From Syngnathus acus (Eukaryota; Chordata; Actinopteri; Syngnathiformes; Syngnathidae): DNA of 64,000 nucleotides. Made by a program: the position numbers and the translations under genes. This document shows, one piece after another, positions 1 through 19,528 of this stretch. The stretch lies in contig NC_051088.1 of the NCBI RefSeq assembly GCF_901709675.1, positions 24,897,193-24,961,192 on the forward strand, written 5' to 3'. The notes below the pieces were generated by a model. That model made no database searches. It saw only the letters and a program-made list of their open reading frames with translations, and was not told where the DNA came from. Each line of letters opens with the position of its first letter. The stretch's first letter is position 1.

Positions 1-472
1 GGTCCATTATTGCCATGCCGGGCTCGTTGTTGTTTGAGGCCGCTACTTGCAGACACCGTTCGGTTGTCTGCTATGATTGGCTAGCTAGGTAGCGAGCTAA
101 CAATGCTATCTGTCCACCGAGCTAAAACTGTGACCGAAAGGCTTCACTTTTATAAAGTGACAGCGGGCTAAGAGCTTTGCATAAACTTCCATTTGGTTTC
201 CGAACAACATGAGAAATTGCTGTCATATCAAAACGTCTTCCGGGCGTCGTTATTAAACGGAGGAGTTGAATTGAACTCGGAGCTTGTCGACTGTTAGCAA
301 ACGTCCGTTATCTTGCCCAACCTTTAGTGATGCATTTTATTTTGGAAGGGAGACTCTGACACTATTTGAAGTCCACAATAGCCGCAGTACCCGGACCTTG
401 TAGTCCATTCACGTCACTTAACGAGTAGTGGACATTAGTTGAGCCAAGAAGCTCTGAGCCAGTCTCACTATG
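1..472 (+). promoter_or_regulatory. 5' flank / 5' UTR region of stk24
   Basis: No coding exon is visible before the stk24 start codon at 473. This stretch should hold the core promoter and 5' UTR by position only. I see no convincing TATA box or other defined element, so this is inference from location. Confidence 0.35.
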
Positions 473-3424
473 ATGGCCCATCCCCCTGGGAACCTGCCAG
501 GGATGCAAGTAAGAGCAGCCTTCTTTTCTCATCTCCAATACTTTGTGTGTCAGATGATAAGTCTCAAATACCTGTGACAAATTCCAGAATCTTGCACCAG
601 ATTCTGGCCCAACTTTAGGGTCAAGACAATAGACATCAAGATTTTTTCTTTTCTTCTGTTGAATCTGAGTTCTAACTTTATGAATCGGATCCCATTTTCA
701 AAGGCATCCGAACATTGGAAAGCTTGCTTATACACAGTAATAATGATTCTAAAGTCATTATAGAACGTCACGGGTGTGATGAATCAAATCTGCTCTGTTC
801 TTTTAAAACAGTCCTTTCTTTTTCTCTTGTTTTGCCTCCCTAAACCTCTCACTCTTCCATCCATCCATCCATCCGTGTCGGTCAGAACGTCAGAGCGGAT
901 CCAGAGGAGCTCTTCACCAAGCTGGAGCGTATTGGCAAGGGTTCGTTCGGCGAGGTCTTCAAGGGCATCGACAATCGTACTCAGAAAGTGGTGGCCATCA
1001 AGATCATTGACCTGGAGGAAGCCGAGGATGAGATCGAAGACATTCAGCAGGAGATCACTGTGCTGAGCCAATGCGACAGCCCCTTTGTCACCAAGTACTA
1101 CGGCTCCTACCTGAAGGTAATGCTTGAGCCAATTACAATTTCCTGCTATTGGGAATTGACAGAACATCTTCATCAGCCACATTTTGCTAACTTGTGATTG
1201 AATCCTGTTTTGCGCCTCAACGGCATAGGATGCCAAGTTATGGATCATCATGGAGTATTTAGGAGGAGGCTCAGCTTTGGACTTGGTGAGTAAATCCCTC
1301 TTGTCAGATTAATAATATCCACCTAGAATTGAGGCCTGATTCGGAAGGAATTTATGGCCGTAATATTGTTTGCACTAAAATTTGCACGGATTGTATTTTG
1401 TAATTAAGTTTTTGTTTTTGCCTTTGGAAGATGGAGCCAGGTTCTCTGGATGAGACCCAAATTGCCACCATTCTGAGAGAGATCCTTAAGGGGCTGGAGT
1501 ATCTGCATTCTGAGAAGAAGATCCATCGTGATATCAAAGGTACGGTTTGGTCCAGCTGTTTACGGCATGAGACCGGAATTACTGGCAGGCAAATAAATAC
1601 AAATTAAAAAAAAAAAGAAAATTACGCCAGGGACTTTTTTTGTGCCAATTTTGTGAAATGGGTCTTATGATACTTCAAGTTGAACTCGGAGCTTTACTTT
1701 GGTTGCCATTTACAATTTATTTTTGGATTTTCCGAATCAGAATAAATCATTTTTCCACATGATTCTTTGTGCAAATTCTAATGTTATGTTGACTGCATTT
1801 CAACCCTGCTCACCTCAGCCGCCAACGTGCTGCTTTCCGAGCACGGCGAGGTGAAGCTAGCAGATTTCGGAGTGGCCGGCCAGCTCACCGACACCCAGAT
1901 CAAGCGCAACACTTTTGTGGGCACGCCTTTTTGGATGGCTCCCGAGGTCATCAAACAGTCTGCGTACGACTCGAAGGTGAGCGACGCACAAACGTACACA
2001 AGGTGCCACAGAGGACCCTCAGAATCCCCCAGAAATATTTTCCAGGACCTACGTTTCTTTATATTTAAAAGGTTTTGCAATTCCATATCATTTGAGCGAA
2101 CTCAAAGAGAAAGTCTGGCAACATCTCTGCGTGCATTTCAGGCAGATATTTGGTCTCTGGGCATCACAGCCATCGAACTGGCAAAAGGCGAACCGCCGCA
2201 CTCGGAGCTCCATCCCATGAAGGTTTTATTTCTAATTCCAAAGAACAACCCTCCGACGCTGGAGGGAAACTACAGCAAGCCGCTCAAAGAATTTATTGAA
2301 GCTTGCCTCAACAAGGAGCCCAGTTTTGTAGGTATTTTCATCCGGCCATCTTGTTTCCCTTCAGCCGTGCATTTCAAACGTTTTTTGCGCGCTTCCTTTC
2401 TACAGAGGCCGACTGCCAAGGAGCTGCTGAAGCATAAACTGATTGTGCGCCACGCTAAAAAGACGTCCTATTTGACCGAGCTGGTGGACAAGTACAAGCG
2501 ATGGAAGGCCGCGCAAACCAGAACCACCAACGAGTCCAGTTCCGACGACTCTGACTCGTAAGTGTACAATAAAAGGATCAGAGTTTGTTTTATTAAGCTT
2601 TTTTTTTTGCCAACTCAGCATTTTTGTATATGGCCTAATGTCTACTTGTGTGATATATGCGTTAGGGAGCAGGATGGGCAGGCGTCAGGCGGAAATGACT
2701 TTGGCAGTGACAACTGGATCTTCACCATCCGGGAGAAGGACCCAAAGAAGCTACAAAATGGCGAGGGACAGTCAGGCGCAACTGAGCAGGTGCCTCGACA
2801 AGTATTTATGCCTTCCAAATGATTTGTGTGCAATACTTTCGTCTTTTCCTTTGACCATAACCCTATTTGGGGGTTTCCCCTCAATCTTCTTCCATGTCTT
2901 TCTGTCCTCAACATCTTTAACTCACACACAGAAGGCTGTCTACTATTTTGTCATTCCTGTCCAATAGTTAGCCAATATTAAGCTCTTAATTCCATCCAAG
3001 TTGCCTCCTGCTCTCCTCTCACCATCTTTTATTGTGTACAGACGAAAGACATTCCAAAGAGGCCTTATTCACAGAGCCTGTCCACAGTCATCACTCCTGC
3101 ATTCGCAGAGGTAACAATTCCGCCACAACAAAAAAATATCAAGAACCATTTGGGTCGGTAACTCAAGACTTGTTAACATTCCCAGCTGAAGGCCAGACAT
3201 GAGCAAGTGAACCGGAATCCCGTCGTCTTGGACGGTTTGAAGGAGGCCATCTTGCGGGCTGAGGAAGCCTACCCGGGCATTTCGGATTCCCTGGTGGCGC
3301 ACATGATCCACAGGCTTCAGAGGTACCACCACCAACACCTCTCGTTGTACTAGCAGTCATTGATCTGCAATTTTCTTTCTGCTTTTTCAGTTTCTCCACA
3401 AGCAGGTCGTCCTCGTCTTCGTAA
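473..3424 (+). CDS. stk24: Serine/threonine-protein kinase 24 (MST3), GCK-III family
   Basis: Complete 11-exon coding model, 430 aa: 473-508, 886-1116, 1229-1285, 1431-1539, 1819-1976, 2142-2327, 2406-2557, 2666-2789, 3042-3110, 3186-3322, 3391-3424. All junctions are GT-AG and phases join cleanly. The start at 473 gives [12 protein letters not shown], matching the MAHSP...LPGMQ start of MST3; an ATG three bases upstream is in frame. Visible kinase parts are the glycine loop [12 protein letters not shown] lysine, HRDIK catalytic loop, DFG, activation loop NTFVGTPFW and APE. After the kinase come an acidic Ser-rich linker ([12 protein letters not shown]) and a conserved C-terminal half containing [12 protein letters not shown] and DIPKRP. 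GCK-III kinases bind CCM3/PDCD10 and MO25 and act in STRIPAK, on Golgi, polarity and cell death. [14 protein letters not shown] and [14 protein letters not shown] favour stk24 over stk25 or stk26. Which teleost duplicate (a or b) cannot be told. Confidence 0.95.
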
Positions 3425-5542
3425 AGCGAGTGGCTCTCTGCTCCCCACCCACGGAAGCATCCTACAAGCACCCCCTTCTGCCGTTCACTCGGTAGCAGCT
3501 GATCTCAATCAACATACTATATTCTGACGGGACTCGTGCCGGCTTTGCCGCTATGCGGCAATTGGCTCGGCCAAGAGACAAGGCTCTTTTCGCCCCGAGG
3601 CAAGACTTAAATCCAGCCCCTCCCTCCCTCCCTTTTAACTCGAGCTTGCAGCGTATCCCACCTTTGACAGAGCATGCATGTAATGGTGTGAACGTCCCGA
3701 CGTTTGCACCAACATGCCCAAAAGGTAAATGGCATTCTCTGTGGGAAAACTCAGGTAAAATGCTTTATGCTGGGGTTGTCACTTTGCAGGGGATTGATTC
3801 ATCGCTGTATACAAAATGCCACCCCGCACATTTTGCAGATGCTTCTACTGAAAGAGAAGAGAATAAGCAGAAAATGGTTTTTTTTGTTTGTTATTATCTT
3901 ACTTCATTTGAGTTAGTTCCATCAGTCTGAATACAGAGCCCCAGACATAATTGAGACAAAAAAGGAAATGCTCATTTGTAACAATGAAATAGATTTAACA
4001 TACGCATGAAATTTGACTTCGAAATACTAATTTGTGGACACAAAATACTTATTTGTCGATTGGGTATTCCCAAGAACAACTTGTGTGGGTGGATAAGCAA
4101 ATGGAGCGCACAATAACCAGATTTTTTTTTTCCCCCCCATTCATTCAAATTCCAAATCGCTTACCTTCATGCCTATCCCAGTAGGCGGGGTATGTCCTGA
4201 ACTGGTTGCCAGCCAATCACAGGGCACACTTGGACAAACAACTATTCACATTCACAGATATTTTGGAGGTCAATCGGCCTATCATGCATGTGGAAGGAAA
4301 CCGGAGTTACCAGAGAAAAGCCTCGCAGGCATGGGGAGAAAATGCAAACCTCTGAGGTGGACATGCTATTTTTGTATTATTTCATTTTTATATTCTACCC
4401 ACTTGTCTGGGGCTCTGTAGCGAGTCAGTGTTTTCTCTGTGTCAATTTACAATCCTTTCATTTCAATGGCCTGCTTAGTGCACCGATGTTTTAAAGGATG
4501 CGGGGGATTTTGTGGGCAACACGGCCAAACAATGCCACTCATCATGCCCTCACATGAGAAGTGCCACGGCTTGTCTTTTTTTTGTTTTTTATTAACTGTT
4601 ATGGTCTCCAATTCATTTTTTTTTTTTTTTTTTTAAACCCACGAAAGTGTGGTCCGAACTGAATTGAAAGCAAACATTTTTACAGTTGCTAATAGCCATG
4701 TTGCTATGTTTACTTAAGAGCTCCAGAGTCTACTGTGCTAAAGCAGCAATAATGTTGATAAGTATCACTTGTCAGCGCAGGTAAGAAGCTAATTAAGAAA
4801 TATATGGTATTTTTATAACTGCAGTTATGGAAATATGGAATGCTTAGCTGAAATTTAAAAAAAGAAAAAGCAACACAAAAAAAATCACTTTAAGGAAATT
4901 GTGTACATTTGTTTATCATAGCAAGCAGTTTATAGTAGTGTATATAATATTTGCTCGAGTCATTGGAGAAATCAAATGTAAGCGTTCAAAGTGGCATAAG
5001 AAATAAAGATGCTACTGCTGATTGGATGACTCCACACTGGGAACTTGTGCAGAACATTGCAACATTTGTATGCTTTGATCATTTATAGAATACACAAGGC
5101 ATTTTCTCGACTTTTTATACTGAGCCAGCTGGTTGAGATGGAATGTAATGGCGGCTGACGGTGGGATACATTTCCTGTCAGTTACGTGACGGGACACTAG
5201 CAAGCATTCGCAGTTATTCTCCAAGTGTGGTACATATATAACACGAGTGGCACACAGGCTCCCTCTAATAATCGCTGCCTAAAAAGTTCAATATAACTGA
5301 ACTGTAAGTTAAGTACATGAGCATTTCATCATTTTAACACCCCCACTAATTTTCCAATGATTTGGCACAGCATGTGAGTTCAAACTGCACTGTTAGTGAG
5401 CTCAAACACACAAAAAAAAAGTTCAAGTCAATGTTTGAAGTGGGAAGCCTTATTTTGTGAGTGCACTTTCATTTGAGCTGAAAAAATAGAATAGAATGGC
5501 ACGCACCCCCTTGACTAGGATGAATCAAGAACCAGGACCGAA
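3425..5542. other. Convergent 3' flanks of stk24 and donson
   Basis: Gene-free stretch between the stop codons of two convergent genes; it should contain both 3' UTRs. An AATAAA at 5002-5007 (plus) is a possible but distant polyadenylation signal for stk24. A dispersed repeat lies at about 4150-4361, and there is a T-rich run near 4617-4634. No coding exon is supported. Confidence 0.5.
4150..4361 (+). repeat. Dispersed teleost interspersed repeat, degenerate copy
   Basis: Shows the familiar order of an abundant fish repeat: CCTATCCCAGTAGGCGGGGT, then CTGAACTGGTTGCCAGCCAA, CACAGGGCACA, GGAAACCGGAGTTACCAGAG and GCAAACCTCTGAGG. Related fragments occur at about 10640-10790 and 22395-22504. The family name is not certain from sequence alone. 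Confidence 0.75.
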
Positions 5543-8500
5543 TCACTTCTTCCAGGTGTAGCTGTAGTTGTTCATGGAGATCTGTGTGAGCGCCGTCTTT
5601 CCCAGGCTGGATGGTTGCTGCAGCTGCTTGACGGAGGCCGGATGGAGGCCAAACGCAGAGTGGTCCTCTGACCCACTCGTGCACTATCCCAAATAAAAAT
5701 GCAAAAACATTAGAAAAGTGCCTATTTATGGAATTGGGATTGAGTTTACCTGTTGCTTGGTTCCATGAATGTTCAGGATGGCTGTGGGCGCATGTGTGTA
5801 AAGAGTCGCTGAGAAGTTTCCTTTCTGTGCGGGGCGGAGCAGGGTTGTGATGGCGTGCAAAGACGATGGCAGGATGGGCCCTTGAGGACAACAAATAATC
5901 ATTTCCCAGAGGCCGTCCTGTCTCGGGGCTGCTCCTGTGTCCGCTCCCTACCTGTAATCTCCATACTGCTAATGTTCTGGTAGGCAGTCCCAACTTGGCT
6001 CTTCACGTTCACACAGCGAGCCTGAAAGGGTCACAACACACTCAGCTGCCGAGGTCATTTGAGATCTTTTACGTTCACTGGTGGAAGTTGCAGCTCTTCT
6101 GCTTCCGTAAAGACAACTTATTTTAAAAACAGATATCGAGTTTACTTCAGTAAATAAATCTGAATTCATTTGACAAGGCCCTGTCAGAATTGACTTCTTC
6201 ACTCGAGTTGACGGTACTTTTGCGACCTGCCGTTGGTTACCTTAAGCGAATGCATGGCAGCGCCTCGAAAAGCAACCGGGGCCAGTAACGTCGGTGGAAG
6301 GCCCGCCTGAGACCCGGCCGCCGCCACCACGCTCTTGCAGTTGATGAGGAAGTTGACGAGCGTGAACGCGTGCGCCCCCTCCACGCACACCACCGACTCG
6401 GGCTTGTGGTCCACCCTGAGCGCTCGGTCTTCCTTGCGACTGCATGCAAACATGTTAAGGACGAGACGAGACAAGAAAACGGGGCATCGCACTGAAGCTG
6501 AAAGACTATCAAATCATTTGATAATCGTTTATTCCTTTGATTATTCCATCGATTTATGGGATACAATATTACGTATTCCACATTTAATTATTCAAATTGT
6601 TTATTAATTGTTTGCCCAATTAGTGTTTGTTGATTTTTTTCATTTTTACACCCCTATAGGATACAGTTGAATGCCGATGCTGTCTGGCTTCTTGATCTTG
6701 TCCTGGACTCCCATCTCCTTCAGCCACGAGAGGCTGCCACCTCCATCCTCGTCGTCATCGTCGTCATCATCATCATCATCATCATCATCCGGGCCATCCG
6801 AGGAGCACGTGTCCTCTTTGTGCTCACAACTACTGGGATAGAAAGATTCAGCTTGGACAAACGTGTTTGAATAGATAGATACAGAAGATACAATAGATCT
6901 GATCGCTCGGTCATTTTTTTTGGGCATGGGTTTGAAATGACATTTAAGTGTTACTAAATGATAGTTTGCACTATACAGTATTGAAGGTTTGCACTGATAC
7001 TTGCAACTTGACAAGACTCACTCTTTCTGTTGCCGTTCTTCATTGCAAACATTCTGTTGCTCTCTGCTCGTCGTCCTTTCCTCCACTAGAGGCAGAGTGA
7101 ACTCGATACCTGACCATCAATAATGACGGGAATTAAAACCACTCAACACCCATTTGGCTTTGGAAATGACTCACCTTCAGCTTTCATGGCCTCACGGAGC
7201 CCTCTGGTCGTGGGAGAAACCAGGGCATTAATGCTGACGGAGCCTCCGAGTCCAGCGGCACGGAACAATACTGTGAACTGACCGTGAACAGGCACAGGCA
7301 AACAAATGCTTATTTAGGGGAATATTGAGAAGAAGCAGAGCTTGGGAGCTTAAGCTCAGGGGATGCTTTGAGAATAATTGTCCATTTTTGTCTATGTGAA
7401 GCCCTTTGAGACTGCTCGCGATTTAGGGCGATACAAATAAACTTGACTTGACTGCAGCTCAACCTCCACTGCCAGGATAGTAGAGGGCTCCTCCGGCAGC
7501 CCTTCGCTCTGACTTGGACATCCACTTTTTTGATTTTCACATTCTGTATTATTTGTGCCCTCTCTGCATCCATTACAACCTGGTGATCCTGAAAGGGGGA
7601 TCCTTCCATCTGTGGTCCCTTCTCAAGGTTTCTCATTTTCCCCGGGCAGGGGTTTTTTGAGTTTTTCCTTGCCCTTTTGGGAGCTTAAGACCAGGGGATG
7701 CTTTGAGAATAATTGTCAATTTTTGTCTATGTGAAGCCCTTTGAGACTGCTTGTGATTTAGGGCGATACAAATAAACTTGACTAGATAATGTCCTCGGAA
7801 TTAAAGCATAAAATGAGGAAAAATCCATTTGTTATCTTAATTATTTATTTACATGCCATGCATTGTAAACGATGAAGTACCTGATAGGAGCAGACATAGA
7901 AGTAAGGACACAGTTTGGCCTTTAGTAGACTGTAGAGTGATGACAGACTGGCTGACCTGCACAAACATACAGAAATGGTTTGATCCACGTGCATTCTCCA
8001 AACACTTCAAGAACCATAAACCTTGACCTGTGATTCCCAACCACTGTGCTCTGTCTGAGAGGTCATCGGGTAGGTATACTGGGGGGAACTTGACCAATAT
8101 CACGTAAGTCAAAAATGAAGACTATATATGTAATAGGGCCTAATTAGCTCTTTTAAAAGTCAAACACTAAAGGACAAATTACAGCAAGACATCCAAATGT
8201 TCTGCCTGCAATCTTTTGTTGTAAGTGTTAAGGGATCAAAAACGGAGCGATCTCAATTTTATTCTGGCCAATATCAGAATCGGCATCAGAAGTGAAAATA
8301 TTTACATGTCGAGACACTTGTAAGTTGAAGTACCATTCACGTCAAGATTTTGTTTTGCGAATCACTTTTGAAAGGGCTCACATCCTTCCTTACCAGTCAC
8401 TCATGAGACCTCGCTGCAGCTCTGCATCATGTGCCCAGGGGGCGCTCTTCCCAGTAAACCTGCGCTCAGCATTGATCCTGGGGAACAGTGGCACCCAAGA

Positions 8501-9977
8501 CAGGCTGGGATGTTGCCAATAGATCAGACTCTGCTGGAAGGCACAGCGAAGCTCCGTGCATGACTTTGGATCCTAAAGGAGGAAGGATGGAACTAAGTAC
8601 CACACCTTTTTTAAGGCACCACGACAATGTCGCTGTACCTGTAGATTAGGTGGCCATGTGCTAAAGTGTGCTCGGCAGTGCTGGCTGAGCCCAGAGGCTT
8701 CCTCCTGAGCTTTGGGCTGCTCAGACCAAGACAGCGACAGCGAGGACGTAAAAAGTAGACGGGTCTTCAAGCTCCAGTCGGCTGGATACTCCGTGCACAG
8801 AGGGGCCGCTATGGAAAGAGGGGAAATGGCCCGTGGGCTCTAGATGGAAAGACAGGAGAATATTCCACCGTTACATTTCAACATCCTTATTACGATAGGT
8901 ATTAGAACGCGCAACCCTATTTGTAGTGATAATTATCCTGGAATGTTGCAAAGAACATAGAATTATTTTCCCATTTACCTTCAGTAGTGGTGTTTTAACG
9001 TCATCCTCACTTTCCTCAAAAAGAGAGCTATCTTCAGAGAGAGACAAACCCTTCTGGAATGGGCAAGAAAGATTAAGATGACCTTAAATGTACAGCTGTG
9101 CAACGACGCATTTCAAATCTCAAACATTGGTCCGCGTCACATTAATTTGTCATGAGAGATCATTCGGTGTGCTATGAGAAATGATTTAATTGCCCCTGAT
9201 GGGTTCAAAAACTATTCATTTATATTTATTATTCTGTATTTAAACAAACACACAAACACAAAAGTCCAGGAACTTAATGCCAACCCACTTGCAAACCAAC
9301 ATAGAAATGCTAACAAAACTAATATCAATGTCCAGGCATTGAACCATTCGACAATAGAAAAAGACAATTACTATAACAATACGCACATGCATGTATTCTT
9401 TATCCTCAGCATCCTACTGCTACTGTCGTTTCATGTTCATTTATGCGTATAATCTGCTGCCAAACCAATGATTTACAAATTGTTTAACTTTTGACACTAA
9501 AGTATTGTATTTATTTCATGTTACAGTTTCAAAAATAGAACTAACCTGTTTGTCGTTTTCTTGTCGTCCCATAGCTTCGACTTTGCTCATCAATTCTGAG
9601 AAAGCCAAGTCATCGCTTTTTCTTAAGAGACCTTCTTCCCTTGTTGGCGGCCTTTCTGTCGTTTGCTCGCCCGCTTCGTCGTCGTTCAAATGGAGACATT
9701 TCTTCTTCGGACTGCGTCTGTTCTCAATGTTTGCGAACGGGTTTCTGCGCTTCACCCCAGCGCCGGAGCTTGTGTGGCTGTGGAAGTAAAGTGGCCCTGG
9801 CGAGAAGGGACGGACACACGACGATGACGACGACGGGGAAGAGACACTTTGCTCGGTGCCGCTAGTGTCACTACTCGGGCTAGAAGAGAAAGCTTCGCTG
9901 CGGGCTCTTTTCCTCCGCATTCGCAAAATTTCCGAAGGTCGTTTGAAGCTGGGAGAATAGCCCATCTCCTCGGACAT
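5543..9977 (-). CDS. donson: Downstream neighbour of SON (DONSON), replication initiation/fork protein
   Basis: Complete 12-exon model on the minus strand, 619 aa: 9977-9546, 9053-8979, 8839-8639, 8572-8394, 7956-7881, 7277-7175, 7109-7022, 6829-6665, 6439-6241, 6021-5952, 5880-5750, 5683-5543. All phases close and all introns are GT-AG. DONSON helps load GINS onto MCM to build the CMG helicase and stabilises forks. Family blocks include [20 protein letters not shown] at the N-terminus, [102 protein letters not shown] and a C-terminal YSYTWKK. A 13-residue Asp run (about 399-411) sits just before [11 protein letters not shown], where human has a shorter acidic stretch. Human DONSON is 566 aa, so this is somewhat longer, partly from the Ser-rich N-terminal segment. 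The start at 9977 (MSEEMGYSP) is preferred by similarity; an in-frame ATG lies at 10004. Confidence 0.95.
6742..6791 (-). repeat. Coding GAT/GAC trinucleotide tract (poly-Asp) in donson exon 8
   Basis: Plus strand reads (ATC)n with interspersed GTC; in the donson frame this is 13 consecutive Asp residues followed by Glu-Asp. Mixed GAT and GAC codons suggest an older repeat at the low-position end and a purer GAT run at the other. Confidence 0.9.
7341..7454 (+). mobile_element. LINE 3'-tail fragment (L2-like), donson intron 5
   Basis: Contains GTGAAGCCCTTTGAGACTGC, GATTTAGGGCGATACAAATA and AACTTGACTTGACT. This is the 3' end seen on many teleost L2-type retrotransposons. A second copy lies at 7610-7788. 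Family assignment is from memory of the tail motif. Confidence 0.7.
7610..7788 (+). mobile_element. Second LINE 3'-tail fragment (L2-like), donson intron 5
   Basis: Begins with the typical TTCTCAAGGTTTCTCATTTT, then GAGTTTTTCCTTGCCC, and ends with the same AAGCCCTTTGAGACTGC and AAATAAACTTGACTAG tail as the copy at 7341-7454. The shared stretch is nearly identical between the copies, so they may be a local duplication or two insertions. Confidence 0.7.
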
Positions 9978-11337
9978 TGTGGAGACTGCAAATTCGGCCG
10001 GCAAGTCTAAAATGTAACAATAATGTAATGTTTATTCAATCCACGGACATTTGGTGCTTTCAAAACCTAGCGCCTGACGGAATGACGTATCCAGTTCTTC
10101 TTCGTCGTTGTCTTCTTTGTTTAGTAAAATGGCGGTTGATCATGATCATTACTGCCATCTATCGGCCTGGAGTATGAATGGAAGAATAAGACCATCGGGG
10201 ATTTTTAAATCTTGACGTGTGAGGAAAATATGTTATGGCGTGGGTGTTTCTAGCCAATATTTATGGGGTGGTCAAGCACTGCTAATAGTCACTTTTATCT
10301 TCTTTTTTTTTTTTTTAAATCAAACACAAAAACGGAACCAATTGCGATTACATCATATTAATAATTTCATTTTAGTGGTAGATTCAATGACCTGATTAAA
10401 AAAGGATGTAGCTGATTTTAGATTGACTTTATTTTAGGTGACCGGTATCCTTATTAGGTGTTTAAGGCAACAACCCAAAAAAAAAAATGGTGGCAGTGGT
10501 TGAATATGACATTTCATCTTTTATTTCCAGGTATGTACATGTGAATTCAATAAAGAATTTAAAAGTAACCTCGTTTGTTAAAAAAACAAAAACAGCATTT
10601 TAGGTGAGCTATGCACAATTTGGAGTTTTAAATAACCAAACATGCTTGTTTTTGGAATGTGTGAGGAAGCTGGGATATCCAGAGAAAAAGCCCACAAGCA
10701 TGGCGACAACATGCAAAGTCCACAGAATAAAGCCTGAGCCGAGAATTGAACTCCAACCTCAGAACAAGGCAAACGAGCTAAGCATTCACTCTCAAAAAAT
10801 ACGACAGTGGTACCTTGACCTACGAGAACCCCGACTTGCACGTTTTAGAGCTACTTGCTGTCACGTCGTTCATTTTATTTTAATGAGCAAAAATGTGACC
10901 ACCAGATGGCGGCAGCAAACTGCATGTCCTCCCTCACCACAGCCATAAACTTGCTTGTCTGAAAACGGCTGGATTATTCTTTTTTTAATTCTTCTTCCAA
11001 AAACGCAATATTAATCAGGATACCGCGTTTAGACTTTTGGGGCCGCATACAACATATTGTAAGGAAGGTTTGGACTTTTTGGTACTTTGGAACGGATTCA
11101 TATAATTTCCATTTGTTCGAATGGGCAAAAGTTGATTTGAGACTCAAGTGACATGAGTAACAAGCCTGGTTAAATGGAGAGTCACTGCACCACTGTAATA
11201 GAAGATCTTCTGAAAATATAAATGTACAAATATGACCTTTAACCTCTGCGATCGGGCAGTCCTGCAAATCGGTAGAGCTGCTGACCTTCACATTGCCATC
11301 AAAACCTTGTGATGATGAAAATATTTGTCGATCCCCG
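9978..11337. other. Intergenic: donson 5' flank and runx1 3' flank
   Basis: Holds the donson promoter side (about 9978-10200) and the runx1 3' UTR side. The runx1 3' UTR may run down toward TTTATT (minus AATAAA) at about 10872 or 10519. Dispersed repeat sequence fills 10640-10790, followed by a CCTTGACCTACGAG-type repeat at about 10805-10930. No coding exon found. Confidence 0.4.
10640..10790 (+). repeat. Dispersed teleost repeat, second degenerate copy
   Basis: GGAATGTGTGAGGAAGCTGG, CCAGAGAAAAAGCCCACAAG, GACAACATGCAAAGTCCACA and AGAATTGAACTCCAACCTCA correspond to the distal half of the family copy at 4150-4361. Confidence 0.7.
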
Positions 11338-18616
<7,279 letters not shown>

Positions 18617-19078
18617 TTGTGCGACTCTTTCAGTCAATAAACGCCCAGGCAAGTCTCCCTTTTCTGGATGATGTAAATCCGTTACAAGTGCTGCCGTCTT
18701 GAATAACTACTTCCTTTAGTTTGTTCCCCCTGCACTCCGCGAGTATTGAAAAAGAAAAAAAAAAAAATAGTTGTCACAATCTTCAAAACAGCTGAGCGTT
18801 TAAAACCGCAGACGAAATAAAAGACATGTCAAGCTTGTTTGAACGCGGAGAAGTGCTCATAATAGCACACCGACACGTAAATGACCATAGACGCTCGCAG
18901 CAACTGAATTTTTACCGGAATAGCCCACGTTTGGCTTTCATCCGGGAAAGTGCGACGGTTGCTCATGCTGTCAGCTGATTGGTTGTTGAGCTGCCAAGAG
19001 CGATGATGGAAGGTGGAACGGGCCAATCAGCTTCCTGTCCGTCCGCGAAGGTGGGTGTGGCTTGGACGTTGGGGAGGG

Positions 19079-19149
19079 GTGTGCGCGCGCGTGTGTGTGT
19101 GCGTGTGTGTGTGCGTGTGTGTGTGTGTGTGTGTTGGGGGGGGGGGGGG
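19079..19149. repeat. (GT)n/(GC)n tract ending in poly-G
   Basis: Alternating purine-pyrimidine run (GCGCGC then GTGTGT with GC interruptions) passing directly into about 14 G residues; about 0.46 kb upstream of the runx1 P2 start codon. Confidence 0.9.
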
Positions 19150-19312
19150 TCCTACATTGAAGAGCATCAACAAAACTCCACTTTTGTCCTTCAAAAACAG
19201 CTCGTTGAGGAGATCCGGGGAACCTTTTTTTATATTCCTAAAATCCCTACTTTCCTCACAATTCAGCTTCAAGCCTTTTGGCTCAATCAAGAGATCTGAA
19301 GAGATATTCAGA

Positions 19313-19528
19313 AATTCCCACATTTTCAGTATTCAACATTTTCCGAGAAAAATAAAACAATTAGGAGAGCAGTTTTAAATGTTTTTACCTGACCCTTCCT
19401 TCCATATTTCCAAACAATTCCACCTTCAAACGGTTCCAGACATTCCAAACAATAGCTTTTTAAAAAGAGAATATTTCCCAACTTTCCCCATTTTCAGTGT
19501 TCCATATTTTCCAAGAAAAAAAAAATCC
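19313..19528. repeat. Two-copy degenerate repeat
   Basis: CCACATTTTCAGTATTCAAC-ATTTTCCGAGAAAA (from 19313) recurs as CCCATTTTCAGTGTTCCATA-TTTTCCAAGAAAA (from 19473), about 165 bp apart. The surrounding 19230-19880 is rich in TTCCAAAC/ATTCCAAC words. Confidence 0.55.

Noticed and set aside
6237-6581. 114-aa minus-strand ORF in a second frame over donson exon 9
   Set aside because: Arg/Ser-rich shadow frame; the true frame (HKPESV...[15 protein letters not shown]) matches DONSON.
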